Positions 1 to 10,282 of a stretch of 12,785 nt of DNA are shown one piece after another (the first letter of the stretch is position 1; each line of letters opens with the position of its first letter). The stretch is from the NCBI GenBank assembly GCA_015657535.1, contig JADHZB010000882.1, positions 1 through 12,785 on the forward strand. The letters are read 5' to 3'. The position numbers were made by a program, and so were the translations under genes. The stretch is from Nephromyces sp. MM_2019 (Eukaryota; Apicomplexa; Aconoidasida; Nephromycida). The notes beneath the pieces were generated by a model that saw nothing but the letters and a program-made list of their open reading frames with translations, searched no databases and was not told the DNA's origin.

Positions 1-420
1 TATATATATATATATGGCTATCTAAATTTACATTGAAAATTTTACTTGGGTATTTTTCCCAAGAAGATTATTATATGTGCAGGTTATTGTATGTCAGCAT
101 GTGAAAGTGTGTGTGTGCAATTTTATTTTTATTTTTGTGTAAAACTGTTTGTTCAGGTTGGATTTTGTGTCTGGTTTTTAATGTGTTTGCGTGTGTGCAT
201 AATTATTTTTCACGTGTTTTTTGCGCATGCTTGTCTGTGTGCTCTGTTATTTAAATGTGTGTAGGTTTGTACTTTGAGATTGCAATGTTTACTATGTGTA
301 TAGGTGTGGGTGGGTGTTTAGTTGTTCGTGTGTTTATAGACAAGTGTTAATGTGAGCATGTGTGTGTTTGCACGCGTTTATTCGGATAACACTAGACATG
401 TTAGGAAATAAGTAAAATTA
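1..420. repeat. GT-rich low-complexity block at left edge
   Basis: The window opens with a short TA tract (1-15). It then runs through about 350 bases rich in TGTG and GTGTGTGTG words on the plus strand, with isolated CACGTG and GCATGC palindromes. The 72-codon open frame here (46-264) is dominated by Cys, Val and Phe, as GT-rich DNA gives by chance, and has no splice partners I could join. I read it as non-coding repeat-derived DNA like that at the right end of the window. Confidence 0.6.
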
Positions 421-1683
421 AATTTATAGAATAAAATTTGAAACCTTTTCAAAAGTTAAGCTCTACTGACTTATTACTCTAAACCTTGTCTGTTGCATTT
501 TAAATTTAAAACAAGTTAACTACAAATCAACAAAAGTGATTAATTTAGGTGAAAATGTTATAACCTTTCTCGAATTTTGAGTTAAATTGGCCACAGCGAC
601 TAGCTTACTACGAAACATATATAAACGATACAAACATGGAATTCCATAAAAGACCCTTAATCTTTTTAGTTTACTAGAATTTTATTAATATTATAATAAG
701 GTAATTTATTCATTACTTATTATTTTATATAACTGAGGATGTGAAACATTACATTACATTACTATCTGCTTAAATGACCTATTTATAATGTTATAGCAAT
801 ACTAAAATAAACATTAAATTGTAATGAGGCTTAGAAATAAATTTAACAAGAGTATAGGGCTCAAAGTTGTTACTTAATTTATATATTCTTGATCATTAAT
901 ATTTGGATATATTTTTTAAAAATATTTGCTAACACTAAGCTATATGTATGCTCTTTTGAAAAATTGAGACTAAACATTTTGTGTATAATTTCTTGTAGTC
1001 ACCTAGTAATATTTAAACATTTTTTTCAAAATACCATTGAGCTAATGATTCACCGATTTTCTATTTAACACTTTTCATTAAATTTGAAGATTTCCAAAAT
1101 AATAACTTATTAAGACATTAGTTAACTATTTTATTATTTTTTATGTTTAATTCCGAATTTATGGGGCCCAAAAATTATATACTATTTGTTTTTGACAAAA
1201 TTTGTCATTTCTAAAATATTTCTTGAAACAAAGATATTCCTAATCACTACATTAGTTGTATATTGTTCAAAGCACATCAATGATTAACAACAAAGACTTC
1301 ATTTACCGTCTTCATTGTAACTTATTAGCTCTAAAAATACTGAGATTGATGTTGGCTTGATTTTCTTAGCAAAAATTTGGGGCTCTAAGTCTCAAATAGT
1401 GGTTTAATTTGCTAAAATTATTTGATGAACTACCAAGATTCTGTTGGACTAAAACAAAACTTCTTTAATTGCCTTATATTTGTTATATAATTTGAGCACA
1501 ACTTAGATTGAGCTTAGTGAGACACAATAGCAAATTTACTGCTTATGATAGCTGAGAGAAAGTGTAGGAGTTTTTTTACTCGAGAAAATATCGAATTTCC
1601 ATCATCGATAAATTATGTCCAGAGTTTAGAATAAAATTATTAACAATGCGTTGTATAAATGAACCATTACTTAACAAAAATAG
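421..1683. other. AT-rich stretch without a recognisable gene
   Basis: About 1.26 kb of AT-rich sequence with dense stops in all frames. I found no exon chain with matching splice phases, no tRNA-like boxes and no tandem repeat. It may hold the 3' flank of the doubtful minus-strand gene at 1684-2089. Confidence 0.5.
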
Positions 1684-2089
1684 TCAGAATATTTTAACTT
1701 GAACGTGAAATTCTAGAAAATAAACTTTTTCATAGGATATGATACCCCTTCGTTTATCAAGGAAAATATAACAAACAACGAACTTAAGAATAATTATCAT
1801 GTTCCTGTAAAGCGTACACAATTAGCTATGGATCTAAGATATAAATCTATGAGAATTCTAACCTTAGAGGAAATTATGTTATCTTAAATGGAGGAATTTA
1901 GCAATATATTTTTACACAAACATACAAAAACAACAACAGCACTGACCTTAATCTCGACATTAATGTACTAACATACCTTTGATTTGATGACAATTGATAA
2001 ACTGCATCAGGTCGGGAAATGTGAATATTGCTATTCGATTGAACTTTACCGTTTAAGCAGAGCTTGAAAACAATCCAGATAAATTTCAT
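1684..2089 (-). CDS. possible small two-exon gene, unrecognised (weak)
   Basis: Tentative. A minus-strand frame starts at ATG 2089-2087. It runs 37 codons to a consensus donor (AAAG then GTATGTTAG) at 1976, exon 1 being 2089-1977. An acceptor (CTTTACAG) at 1805 leads into exon 2 (1804-1684), which continues in phase and ends in TGA at 1684. The joined product would be 77 residues. It begins with a hydrophobic segment (MKFIWIVFKLCL) that could be a signal peptide, and a second hydrophobic run follows the splice (IIILKFVVCYIFL). In DNA this AT-rich, two open stretches of about 38 codons can arise by chance. If real, it would be head-to-head with the transporter gene, about 110 bases from that ATG. 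Confidence 0.2.
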
Positions 2090-2182
2090 AGTATACCATA
2101 AGGCTTAAAATATTCATAAATCTGAGGATGCCTCGTATTTTTTCACTTTGAACATTACCAAATAAAATTTTATTTCACATCT

Positions 2183-2194
2183 CACGAACTCGTG
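2183..2194. promoter_or_regulatory. 12-bp dyad just upstream of the transporter ATG
   Basis: The sequence CACGAACTCGTG is an inverted repeat with 5-bp arms (CACGA/TCGTG) around AC, ending nine bases before the transporter ATG. It is the most GC-rich short motif in the neighbourhood. It could be a DNA-binding site or a small 5' UTR hairpin. No function is demonstrated. Confidence 0.25.
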
Positions 2195-2203
2195 ACTGTA
2201 AGA

Positions 2204-4290
2204 ATGTATCCTCCCAATTACATAAGTAATATGGACTCCTCATCTGATGCAACGACATTTGAAAACCAATATAGGGTTGATAGGAAAATAAATTCTTCGT
2301 TTCCGTATGATCTCAATCGTAATCAACATAGAAACGACGAAACAGCTCTGCTACTAAATGTTATTCAAAAAGACAAACATGGTAACAACATATCTTTTTT
2401 CTCCAGAAAATATTTCTGGAAAGAGATGCGCTGTTGGCTACCTGTCCTGGCAAGCATGGTTTTTACTTTAACTGCAGGCTCGATGCACTGCTTTGGTAAT
2501 CTGACCCTTTACATAGCCAGTTACTTGCGTATGGGCCTTGGAGAAAACATTAACTACAACAATGTACAAATGATCTATGCAATCCAGGCCATAACACAAG
2601 GTAAATCTATGAAATTTTCAGGTTTATTATATATACTAGGACTTTTACATTAGTCAAATGGAAAGCTTTTACTATTTATATCGATTAAATATTTTGCTTT
2701 ATTTTGTAATAGGCTTAGCAACTGTTCTTGGAATCACGCTGCAACAGACACTTGGACCATCAGTCGCCTCAATATTTTCGGGATTTATCCTTTCTTCGAG
2801 TTTGATCCTTTCTTACTATGCAACAAGCTACAAAGCTTTCTTCTTGACGTATGGTGTGATTTTTGGATTGGGTAATGGACTGATCTATGTTTTGCCCCTC
2901 GATGTTGCCATGAAATGGCAACCCGAAAACAAGGTAATCGGAGAATCATATCTTTTTAGACTTACACTTACATTATACAGAGAATAACTCTAAAGGTCCT
3001 TTTTACACCTAAATTACTGTTAACATAATTAGGGTATAGTGACGGGACTCATTAATGTATCCAGGGGTGCATCTGTTTTCTTGCTTTCTTCTTGGCAAAC
3101 ATGGTTTGTTAATCGTTACAATCGTACCCCTACTTATCTCTCTCCAGAGACCAAGGAAATTTATTATATTGATGAAGATATCCTAACTCGAGTGCCACAG
3201 CTACTATTGTGGATGGGTATTTGCTTCGCAGCTATTCAATTAATTTCTGCACCACTGTTGAATTACCCACATAAAGTCAGAATATGATATAAATAATTCA
3301 CTATACCCACAGCTAAGCTTTTTCTCCAGAAATTTTTGTCACCATAAATTTTTTAAGAAATAAGTATTTCATTTTATCCCAAAATTTAAACTCAGGACGA
3401 CGAGCATGTCAACAGAAAAAGAAACAGGGCAGGTATTATCAATCCTCACTTGAGATATGACCGTCTCCCCAGCTTATCTATAGCTCATATTCTCTCTTTT
3501 AAACAATTTTGGGCGTTATGGCTAATTTCTTTTTGCATCTGGCAGGTAATAAATCAACATCCCTTCCTTATAGTTCTAATATTAAATATTTTTGACATCA
3601 GTCAGTGAGCTTCATAAATGGGTATTGGAAAGTCCTCGGCCAAATTGAATTTGGTATATCTGATACTGTACTAGCTGTTCTTGGTAGCCTTGCTGCCTTC
3701 GTTGGTACAATTGGTAGACTTTTTTGGGGATACCTATCAGACTGGTATGGTTTCAAAAAAACAATGATTATTTGCTGTTTTGGGTTTTCTGTTTTCCTTT
3801 TCTGCATACCCTTATCTCGATTAGCATCTCATTTCAGTGCAATGACTTCCTATAGCATAATTATAATATGCCTGCGTCTTATAGATGCCGGGTAAGTTAT
3901 CTCTATTATCACATATAGTTGATAAATCACTGTAATTATTTCTTGAACCTTTAGGTCATACATTGTTATTGCACCCGAAACTTCAAATATATTTGGAGAA
4001 AACAACTTTGGGATGGTTTTTGGATTGCTTTATACAGCGAGAGCTATAGGAAGTCTTGTAAGCTAGTTCTTCTAACAATTTATAATCTTGTTATCAATTT
4101 CTAAAATTTTCTCCAATAGGTAGCTGCAAATCTAACCTCAAAATTTTATAGCACTACAGGCTCTGGTTTGATTTGTATTATTATGGCTGTTTTCTCTATG
4201 ATAGCAGGATTGGTCTCACTTGGCAATTTTTTAGAACCCATCTCTTTCCCTCCATTATATAGTCAGGATCAATTAACTAAAGTGCCATAA
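2204..4290 (+). CDS. major facilitator superfamily transporter, 7 exons
   Basis: Exons are 2204-2600, 2713-2933, 3033-3275, 3396-3545, 3602-3891, 3955-4057 and 4120-4290. All six introns are GT-AG (112, 99, 120, 56, 63 and 62 nt) and every junction keeps phase, giving 524 residues. The start is the first in-frame ATG after an upstream stop. A hydrophilic N-terminus of about 75 residues precedes twelve likely membrane helices, near 79-100, 121-142, 147-168, 174-199, 208-230, 261-283, 323-343, 358-378, 391-410, 418-445, 452-470 and 483-505. A charged central loop (284-320) separates the halves. GRLFWGYLSDWYGFKK (375-390) is the MFS motif A between helices 8 and 9. The glycine-rich helix 4 (FGLGNGLIYVLP) followed by MKWQPENKG recalls the oxalate/formate and monocarboxylate branch. 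MFS carriers move small solutes by uniport, symport or antiport; the substrate cannot be read here. Family assignment is firm; the intron 3 donor (GTCAGA) is the weakest junction. Confidence 0.9.
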
Positions 4291-4760
4291 ACTTATCAAT
4301 TGAATTTTTTTCAAGTTTCTATTTCGAGGATTTACAATTATTTATACCTCTTATTTGTTGTTAGAATACAACACCAAAATAAACTAATACTAGTTGAACT
4401 CTCGTAAGTTCTATCAATTGCTGTAAATTTTTAAAGCAGAATATCTTGAAAATGATTATTTTAGTTGGTATGGTTTTGCTAAATTCTAAATCCACAACAA
4501 GGGTATTTTTTCAAGTAATAATCCCTGAAGCTAAAGTTTTTCATGTTTTATAAATATCATCAACAAACTCTTATAGTTGTGCTCTCAAGATTTATTTTAC
4601 CACTAAAATTCAAGAGCCAAATAGCGAATTTATATTTACAAATATTTTGACTATTTTATTTATTACGAGAACAAAAGCATTTGCTTGGAGGGAGTGATAA
4701 AATAAGTTGGTTAGCTTTTAAAAAAATTATTGATTAGAATCCAAATTTGAAAAAATTCAG
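4291..4760. other. convergent spacer between transporter and HOP2
   Basis: This holds the 3' flanks of two convergent genes: the transporter stop at 4288-4290 and the HOP2 stop at 4763-4761. It is AT-rich with no coding signal. It must contain both 3' ends, but I cannot place a polyadenylation site with confidence. Confidence 0.5.
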
Positions 4761-6094
4761 CTAGACAATATCTTCATTCGAAAGGCAATCTTCATCTTTA
4801 TCGATTCCCAATTCTTCTATCATATCGCTTACTTTAACTTCTGTCATTTGGGAAACTGCAGACAACAGATTGTAGCAAATCTTTTTCCTCACACCCCACT
4901 CTTTCAAATTCAAGTTATATTGCTGCCTTACAGATTTAATTTCAGTTAAATCTAATGAAGACTTTGAGCCACGGCTCTTTTTTAATGAAATTAAATATTG
5001 CCTTCCTAAGAAATGATAATCATTATTGATACAACATAATAATTATTAGTATAATATAAACTAACTCTCTTCAAGTTTTTCCACATTCTCAATTATTTTA
5101 GACTTTCGATCCTTAAATTTTTCTAAATCTTGTAGCTCTGATCTTATTGACTTGAAGCTAGCTGAAAGTAATTATTTACTAGATCAACAAACACTTCTAA
5201 GATAACTTATTTACTTTGCATTTGCTCATTCTTTTGATTCAACTCTAGAGAAATACAAAATAAATGATACAAAAAAATCAATCAAAACAATTTGTTACCC
5301 TCGATTTTTCCTTCAATTTGTTTCAACTCTGTTTCAGACATGGGTTCACCCAATTGTGATTGTTCATAGAGATAAACCTTGCAAGAAATTTATCCCCCGA
5401 TATAATTTAAAAAAGTTTTACTACCTTTGCCTTTCCATATTCTTTACATAAAACTTTTTTTTCGGTGCTAAGCTGGTCTAATACTCTTTGTAATACAGCT
5501 CTAGGAACTTCTGCGTGCAAATTATCAAATATCTTTTTTTTTAGAATTAATTAAAATTTGATAAAAAGATAGCAATAATATAACATTTTGAGCAGAATAC
5601 GGCCGATTTTGAACTTTCATGTAGTTTAGGACTTTTGATTGATGTAATTCTTCATTATCTTTTCCTTTGTTGGATTTTTTATCTTTTTCACACGTTGATT
5701 CATTTTCTTTATGAGCCAGCACTTCCTTTATTTTTTGAGGCTCGGTGTCAATTTCTCTTGCCTTGTTAGCTTTTTTATCCATTTCACAAGTTGTTGTAGT
5801 CTGTTTAAAAACTGGTTTTTCTTTCCCCTGCTGAGTTGAAACATCAGAATCTTTTGAGTCATTAGCTTTTTTATCCTTATCATTGTCTGATTTTTTTGAT
5901 TTTGGTGGCTTTTTTTCCTTTTCGGTATTCGAGGTTGCTAGAATATCTAGTCATTTATTTTATTCAAAGCTATGGAAAAATATACCATTTTTCCGTTTCT
6001 TGCTCTCCTTTTGATCTGGTTTTAATATTGAGTTTTCAAAATTCAATTTCTCCAGTTCGTCATCCAAATAAGTGAAGAGTGATTCGTTATCCAT
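4761..6094 (-). CDS. HOP2: Hop2 (PSMC3IP) homologue with long N-terminal extension
   Basis: Minus-strand exons are 6094-5986, 5937-5585, 5532-5425, 5377-5299, 5244-5215, 5161-5066 and 5005-4761. Introns are 47-60 nt, GT-AG and phase-consistent; the product is 339 residues. In known species Hop2 pairs with Mnd1 and helps Dmc1/Rad51 perform homologous pairing and strand invasion in meiosis. The winged helix (TBPIP family) spans about 137-200: VLNYMKVQNRPYSAQN, then IFDNLHAE, a helix ending LDQLSTEKKV, and KEYGKAKVYLYEQ. It matches the family pattern of QNRPYS, the YGK turn and a Y-[FL]-x-[DE]-Q strand. Coiled-coil helices cover about 205-258. The C-terminus (about 288-331: YNLNLKEW, VRKKI, LGIDKDED) resembles the Hop2 leucine-zipper/capping-helix domain. 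Typical Hop2 is about 210-230 residues; here some 135 lysine/acid-rich residues precede the winged helix. Exon 5 is only 30 nt. The intron 2 acceptor (A-run then AAG) is atypical. The gene is convergent with the transporter and head-to-head with the gene at 6592. Confidence 0.9.
5638..5928 (-). repeat. HOP2 N-terminal extension: three 32-residue degenerate repeats
   Basis: Within exon 2 of HOP2 the motif DKK[AS]N recurs at residues 58-62, 90-94 and 122-126, exactly 32 residues (96 bases) apart. Further positions agree in register. All three copies have Gln at repeat position 16 (Q72, Q104, Q136). An acidic residue follows at D66/E98/D130. A Thr-Cys-Glu ends the first two copies (T86-C87-E88 and T118-C119-E120). 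The region is rich in Lys, Asp, Glu and Ser with no hydrophobic core, so probably disordered. It probably arose by tandem duplication of a 96-bp block. The third copy runs into the winged helix. Confidence 0.6.
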
Positions 6095-6591
6095 TGTTTT
6101 TTAGATTGATAAGACATATTAATGAAAAAATAAACTAAATATTTTTAAATAAAATGAATTTTATCATAAATGATGTTTCTTCAGAGTATATACACTAAAA
6201 GTATTGTTTTAGCTCTATCTAAGACTAAACCCAAAAAATATATTTATATTAAAATCAATTCATTCTGTTTTTGTTATGGTTTCTCCTTTATAATTTTAAA
6301 AACATCCGAATGCTTATTTTTATTTATCGGAGATATAAAACTTCAAAAGTCTAAAGCTCTAGTAGAAAACTGGTAATCTGTTAGGAAGCTTATCTTCAGC
6401 TCTCTAGATGCAATGGTTAAATATACGAGCTAACAATAATTTTGAAGCTTAACCAAGGTTATTATGTATGATCTTCAAATTGATACATTTTTTGAAAAAC
6501 ACGTTTAAAGCTTATTTTAAAGCTCCTTAGTAATTTTCATTAACCAAAAACGCTAAAAGATCAAGAAATTTGCTTTTTATGCCTTCAAAAA
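6095..6591. promoter_or_regulatory. divergent intergenic region with AGCT-core cluster
   Basis: About 500 bases lie between the HOP2 ATG (minus) and the ATG at 6592 (plus), so both promoters should be here. Between 6353 and 6524 the core AGCT occurs repeatedly in similar contexts: AAAGCTCT, GAAGCTTATC, TCAGCTCT, GAAGCTTAA, AAAGCTTATT and AAAGCTCCTT. The spacing is irregular. This could be a cluster of binding sites for a shared factor or chance in AT-rich DNA. The 68-codon open frame at 6170-6376 shows no splice partner and looks non-coding. Confidence 0.35.
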
Positions 6592-6999
6592 ATGACCGAA
6601 GATGTGCAGGTACAAATTTGATCCCTTAATATAATGATTAAAATACCTTATTTATTTCAGTTTCAAGATCTTAAAAGGTTAAGGAGAGAGGCTAATAGAC
6701 TTCAAAATGATCTATTAGAAATATCAATTGAGCTATCAAGCTTAAATTTTGGTGTATTCAATTTCTTAGATGAACCTTATCCTGAACTGAGAATTTCCCA
6801 AACAAGTCAACTCATTAATTATGAAAATTCCTCTCAAAAAAAGATTGATAAAGAATTATATTCATTTAGATTTAGGCCTCTTAATAAAAAAAAAGTAACA
6901 GCTAAAGAGAAAACTAAATATAATGACAACAATTCAAACATATCCATTAAGCCAAACCCTTATAGAATTAAGTCAAATGCCTCCAAAAATCAAAAGTAA
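6592..6999 (+). CDS. small basic protein with N-terminal helix, unrecognised
   Basis: Two exons, 6592-6609 and 6661-6999, are joined across a 51-nt GT-AG intron (GTACAA at 6610, TTATTTCAG at 6660). They encode 118 residues. The first exon is just MTEDVQ; only this ATG gives phase 0 into exon 2, and the earlier ATG at 6579 is out of phase. Residues 7-36 form a likely amphipathic or coiled-coil helix (FQDLKRLRREANRLQNDLLE). A conserved-looking core NFLDEPYPELRISQ follows near 43-56. The last 50 residues are Lys/Asn/Ser-rich and probably disordered. I do not recognise a family. The short helical head plus basic tail suggests a subunit of a larger complex, but that is a guess. It shares an upstream region with HOP2. 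Confidence 0.65.
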
Positions 7000-8470
7000 A
7001 TTAAATCAAGTTAAAACATAATTAATATACTTTCTTTCATTTATTGAAGTCCAAAGGAACCTAAAACATGTTAATGTAATTATTTCTTATTTTGAATTTT
7101 CTCTGATAGATCCAAATTGTTTCTATAAAAATCTTCAAATTTTTTTCTAAACAAAGCAAACTTTAACCATTATTAAAATGTAATATTTAAAATTAAAGTG
7201 TCAATAATAAGTTATAATTGAATAAACGAGAATATATTTATCCAATTAGACATAATATGAAAAAGTATTTATTATACGCGTAGGTGAGTTTCACGTATAT
7301 CTAATTTAATATTGTAGCAAAGCATGAGATGTGACTAAGGCAACATAGTAACTAAAAACAATAATATAATAAACTTGAAAATATATATAAACTCTTAAAA
7401 TTATGTTAAATTTAATTATATATGTGGAGTATAGCAATATTTTATTTAAGTTTTATGAAATCAGTCAAAGCAATATGTATACATAAAGTATTTAAAATGT
7501 TAAAGAAATTTAAAAATTATTATTTAATTAAAATAAATAATATGATTAGATAATTTAATAGGTGTACAAAAATTTATAAGTATGTTTTTGTTATGTTTAT
7601 TTTGGCATCTGTCTATATGAAAGCAATAAGTATGCAAAATTAAAATATATTTTCATTTTTGTTTGATTGATAAATAGTTTTTCGAAGTTTAAAAAACATA
7701 TATGAGTTAAAACTTTAAAAATGATTTTTAATCTATTTAAAGCCTCCTAGTTATTGAAATATTTTAATAACAAGAAGAATCATAATCAAAGTTTGAAAAA
7801 TTCTATTGATAAGTTTTAGTTAATTTATTGAAAAATACATATAACTATCTTAAAAACTGTTGAATATGTGTAAGATAAAAATGTGTAATTACGAATAATA
7901 TATATTCAAAGTATACATACCTTAACTTGTAACGTATTGATGTTATAAGTACAGTCTGGAATTATTTATGAGTTGTTGTAATTATGTATATATTAGGAAT
8001 ATATGTTTTTTTTTTGTGTATTAGGCCTAATTATATTTACTACAATATGTGTTTATATATAGCCAAACTAGGTGTGTAAATATATTCCTATTGAATGTGT
8101 TTTGGGCTGGTGTGTATAAATGTGAGTTATATTGATATCTTGAGAGTCAAGTTGTTTCTATTTTCAAACATCTATGTGTTCTAATTGTTTATACAATATA
8201 TATTTACAAATGAATTTAAATGTATATTTGAACTTTAAATATTATTTATTTTGTTAATTAAAACCTTACTAATACCCAAGTAGTGAGAATTTATTTTTTC
8301 GTTTATTTTCATCAAATTATGAAGTTTAATTTAATTTACAATGATAATTTTACTTGATAATATTGTTTTATTATATTTCACAACTTTAACTTAGTCGAAT
8401 TGAAATTATAAAATCAAGAATATACATAAAATGTTCATTAAAAATAAATATTGAAAAATTTCTAATACCT
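7000..8470. other. long AT-rich gene-free region
   Basis: Nearly 1.5 kb downstream of the small plus-strand gene has dense stops in all frames and no exon chain, RNA gene or tandem repeat that I could support. TGTG words become commoner from about 7860 onward. It is probably the long convergent spacer between that gene and the minus-strand gene ending at 9039. Confidence 0.5.
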
Positions 8471-8479
8471 TTAACAGAT

Positions 8480-8560
8480 ATGCACACACACACATACACA
8501 TATATACACACATCATCACACACACATATACACACATCATCACACACACATAAACGCAAT
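8480..8560. repeat. CA-rich tract with perfect 24-bp tandem duplication
   Basis: A CA/CATA tract on the plus strand contains two identical 24-bp units, 8503-8526 and 8527-8550, each carrying the CATCATCACA word. The same unit makes the repeated Val-Met-Met-Cys in the overlapping minus-strand open frame (8406-8726), which I take as non-coding. Confidence 0.7.
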
Positions 8561-9038
8561 CAAGCTTACTCACATATATACAATCACAGAGACATAACAA
8601 TACAAACATAATTATAGGTACACATACACACGAGAATTTATCACTCAGAAGTGTACATACAGATATATATAAAAACATAATATTTATAAATACATCAAAA
8701 TATATACAAGTAAAAATATATGACAATCCTCTATATATATAAAATAAAATACTGTGGATAAAAATAATACATTAAAAATATATGTATCAAAAGTTATAAA
8801 TAGTATTTGTTGAATGTGTGTTAGCGTGTGTATATGTGTGTATGTGTTTAAATATATTATTGGTTTGATTAAGTATTATAAAAAGAAAAAACTTCAAAGC
8901 TCAAGCTATTGAAATAATAATAATAAAATATATATTCAAACCTATACGTAATATACATACCCAATTCAAACCTTTACACAAACAGACACAAAAACACACA
9001 CACAAAGGTGTACACACATATGCATCATGTGTATGAAT
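8561..9038. repeat. mixed CA and GT repeat spacer
   Basis: AT-rich sequence has dispersed ACACA words, then a GT-rich patch (8812-8850) and a CA-rich patch (8976-9020). Polarity switches twice within 450 bases. It forms the 3' flank of the minus-strand gene that stops at 9041-9039. No gene is seen. Confidence 0.5.
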
Positions 9039-10198
9039 TTACATAATTGTGATTTTTCTCTTGGCATGTGAATGTGTAGATTTCTCATCTGAACTTGTCT
9101 CATCAAATAACCTTTTCTTAACCAACTCTGTTGAAATGCTAAACAGATTTTTGGTATGTGTGCAACTTTGCTGACCTTGTTCAAAGCATCTAAAGTATGA
9201 GTTAAATTCATTAGGTAAATCCTTGGGTATAAATTCATCCAAATTGCGTGTATCCCATTGTTTAACAAATCTAGACTCAGATATACCCCAAAACATACAG
9301 GCATCTGGATCTTCCTTCATTTTATGACATTTACACACACAGGATGGGCTATCAGTATGACTCCCTGTGTTATTCTTATATATATATATATATAAGAATG
9401 TGTGTGTGTGTATTATTCTCAAAGATATATAATCTTATATATATGTTTGTATTATCTAAAAAGAATTATAAATATATATGTGCGAGTATCATATTGTTGT
9501 GGATGAGTATGATGATGAGCAAATATGTACATATGTGTGTGTATGCATGTGTATATGTGTGTGTATGTATGTGTATGTGTGGTTATGTGTATGTATGTGT
9601 GTGTGTGTGTATATGTGTATGTGTGTGTATATGTGTATGTGTGTGTATATGTGTATGTGTGTATATGCGTGTTTGTGTATATACCTGAGATTCCCAATGT
9701 TTTGATAGGCGTATATTTTCCATAAGGAAATTGTTAGCCTCCTCGGGAAATGTACTACATGTGTGGTCCAATATCGAAACAAGTTTATTACTGGGTCGAA
9801 TTTTCTCACCAGGATAAGCCCATTCAAAAGCATGGGCCAATGTTAACATAGATGTTAATTTAATAAGTTCATTTGAAAGGGGAGGCGGCAATGATCTGTA
9901 TAGATACACACACATATTGGTTATATAAACAGAAATCATTCAGTTGTATCATTATGTATAGGATTAATAAAATGCATATCTACAGCATGTGTATATTGTA
10001 TTTATATATATATATATATATATATAATGAATAAAAGATTCAAATATTTTATACACTCAACACCATCTATACATAATACACATAATCCTCTATTCCTTTC
10101 CAACATCACACACCTCCAATACAGAGACCCAACACTCCACCCACTACACATACACTAAACACACCACGATATACATCACAACGCACTACACACTACAC

Positions 10199-10282
<84 letters not shown>

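Noticed and set aside
46..264. 72-codon plus-strand open frame
   Set aside because: Cys/Val/Phe-rich composition typical of GT-rich DNA; no splice partner or recognisable motif.
3598..3807. 69-codon minus-strand open frame
   Set aside because: Lies antisense to transporter exon 5, whose reading is clearly coding.
6170..6376. 68-codon plus-strand open frame in the divergent promoter
   Set aside because: No ATG-to-donor chain or recognisable motif; codon use resembles AT-rich non-coding DNA.
6579..6609. Earlier ATG at 6579 as start of the small plus-strand gene
   Set aside because: It reaches the donor at 6610 in phase 1 and would shift exon 2 out of its open frame.
8406..8726. 106-codon minus-strand open frame
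   Set aside because: Val-Cys-Met strings come from the CA repeat and its 24-bp duplication; no exon structure.
8966..9304. 112-codon minus-strand open frame overlapping exon 4
   Set aside because: The other frame (9422-9039) has more protein-like composition and continues in phase from exon 3; this one ends in repeat-encoded Cys/Val.
9344..9725. Several overlapping open frames in the GT tract, both strands
   Set aside because: Simple-repeat translation (Val-Cys or Thr-His strings) with no stops by composition.
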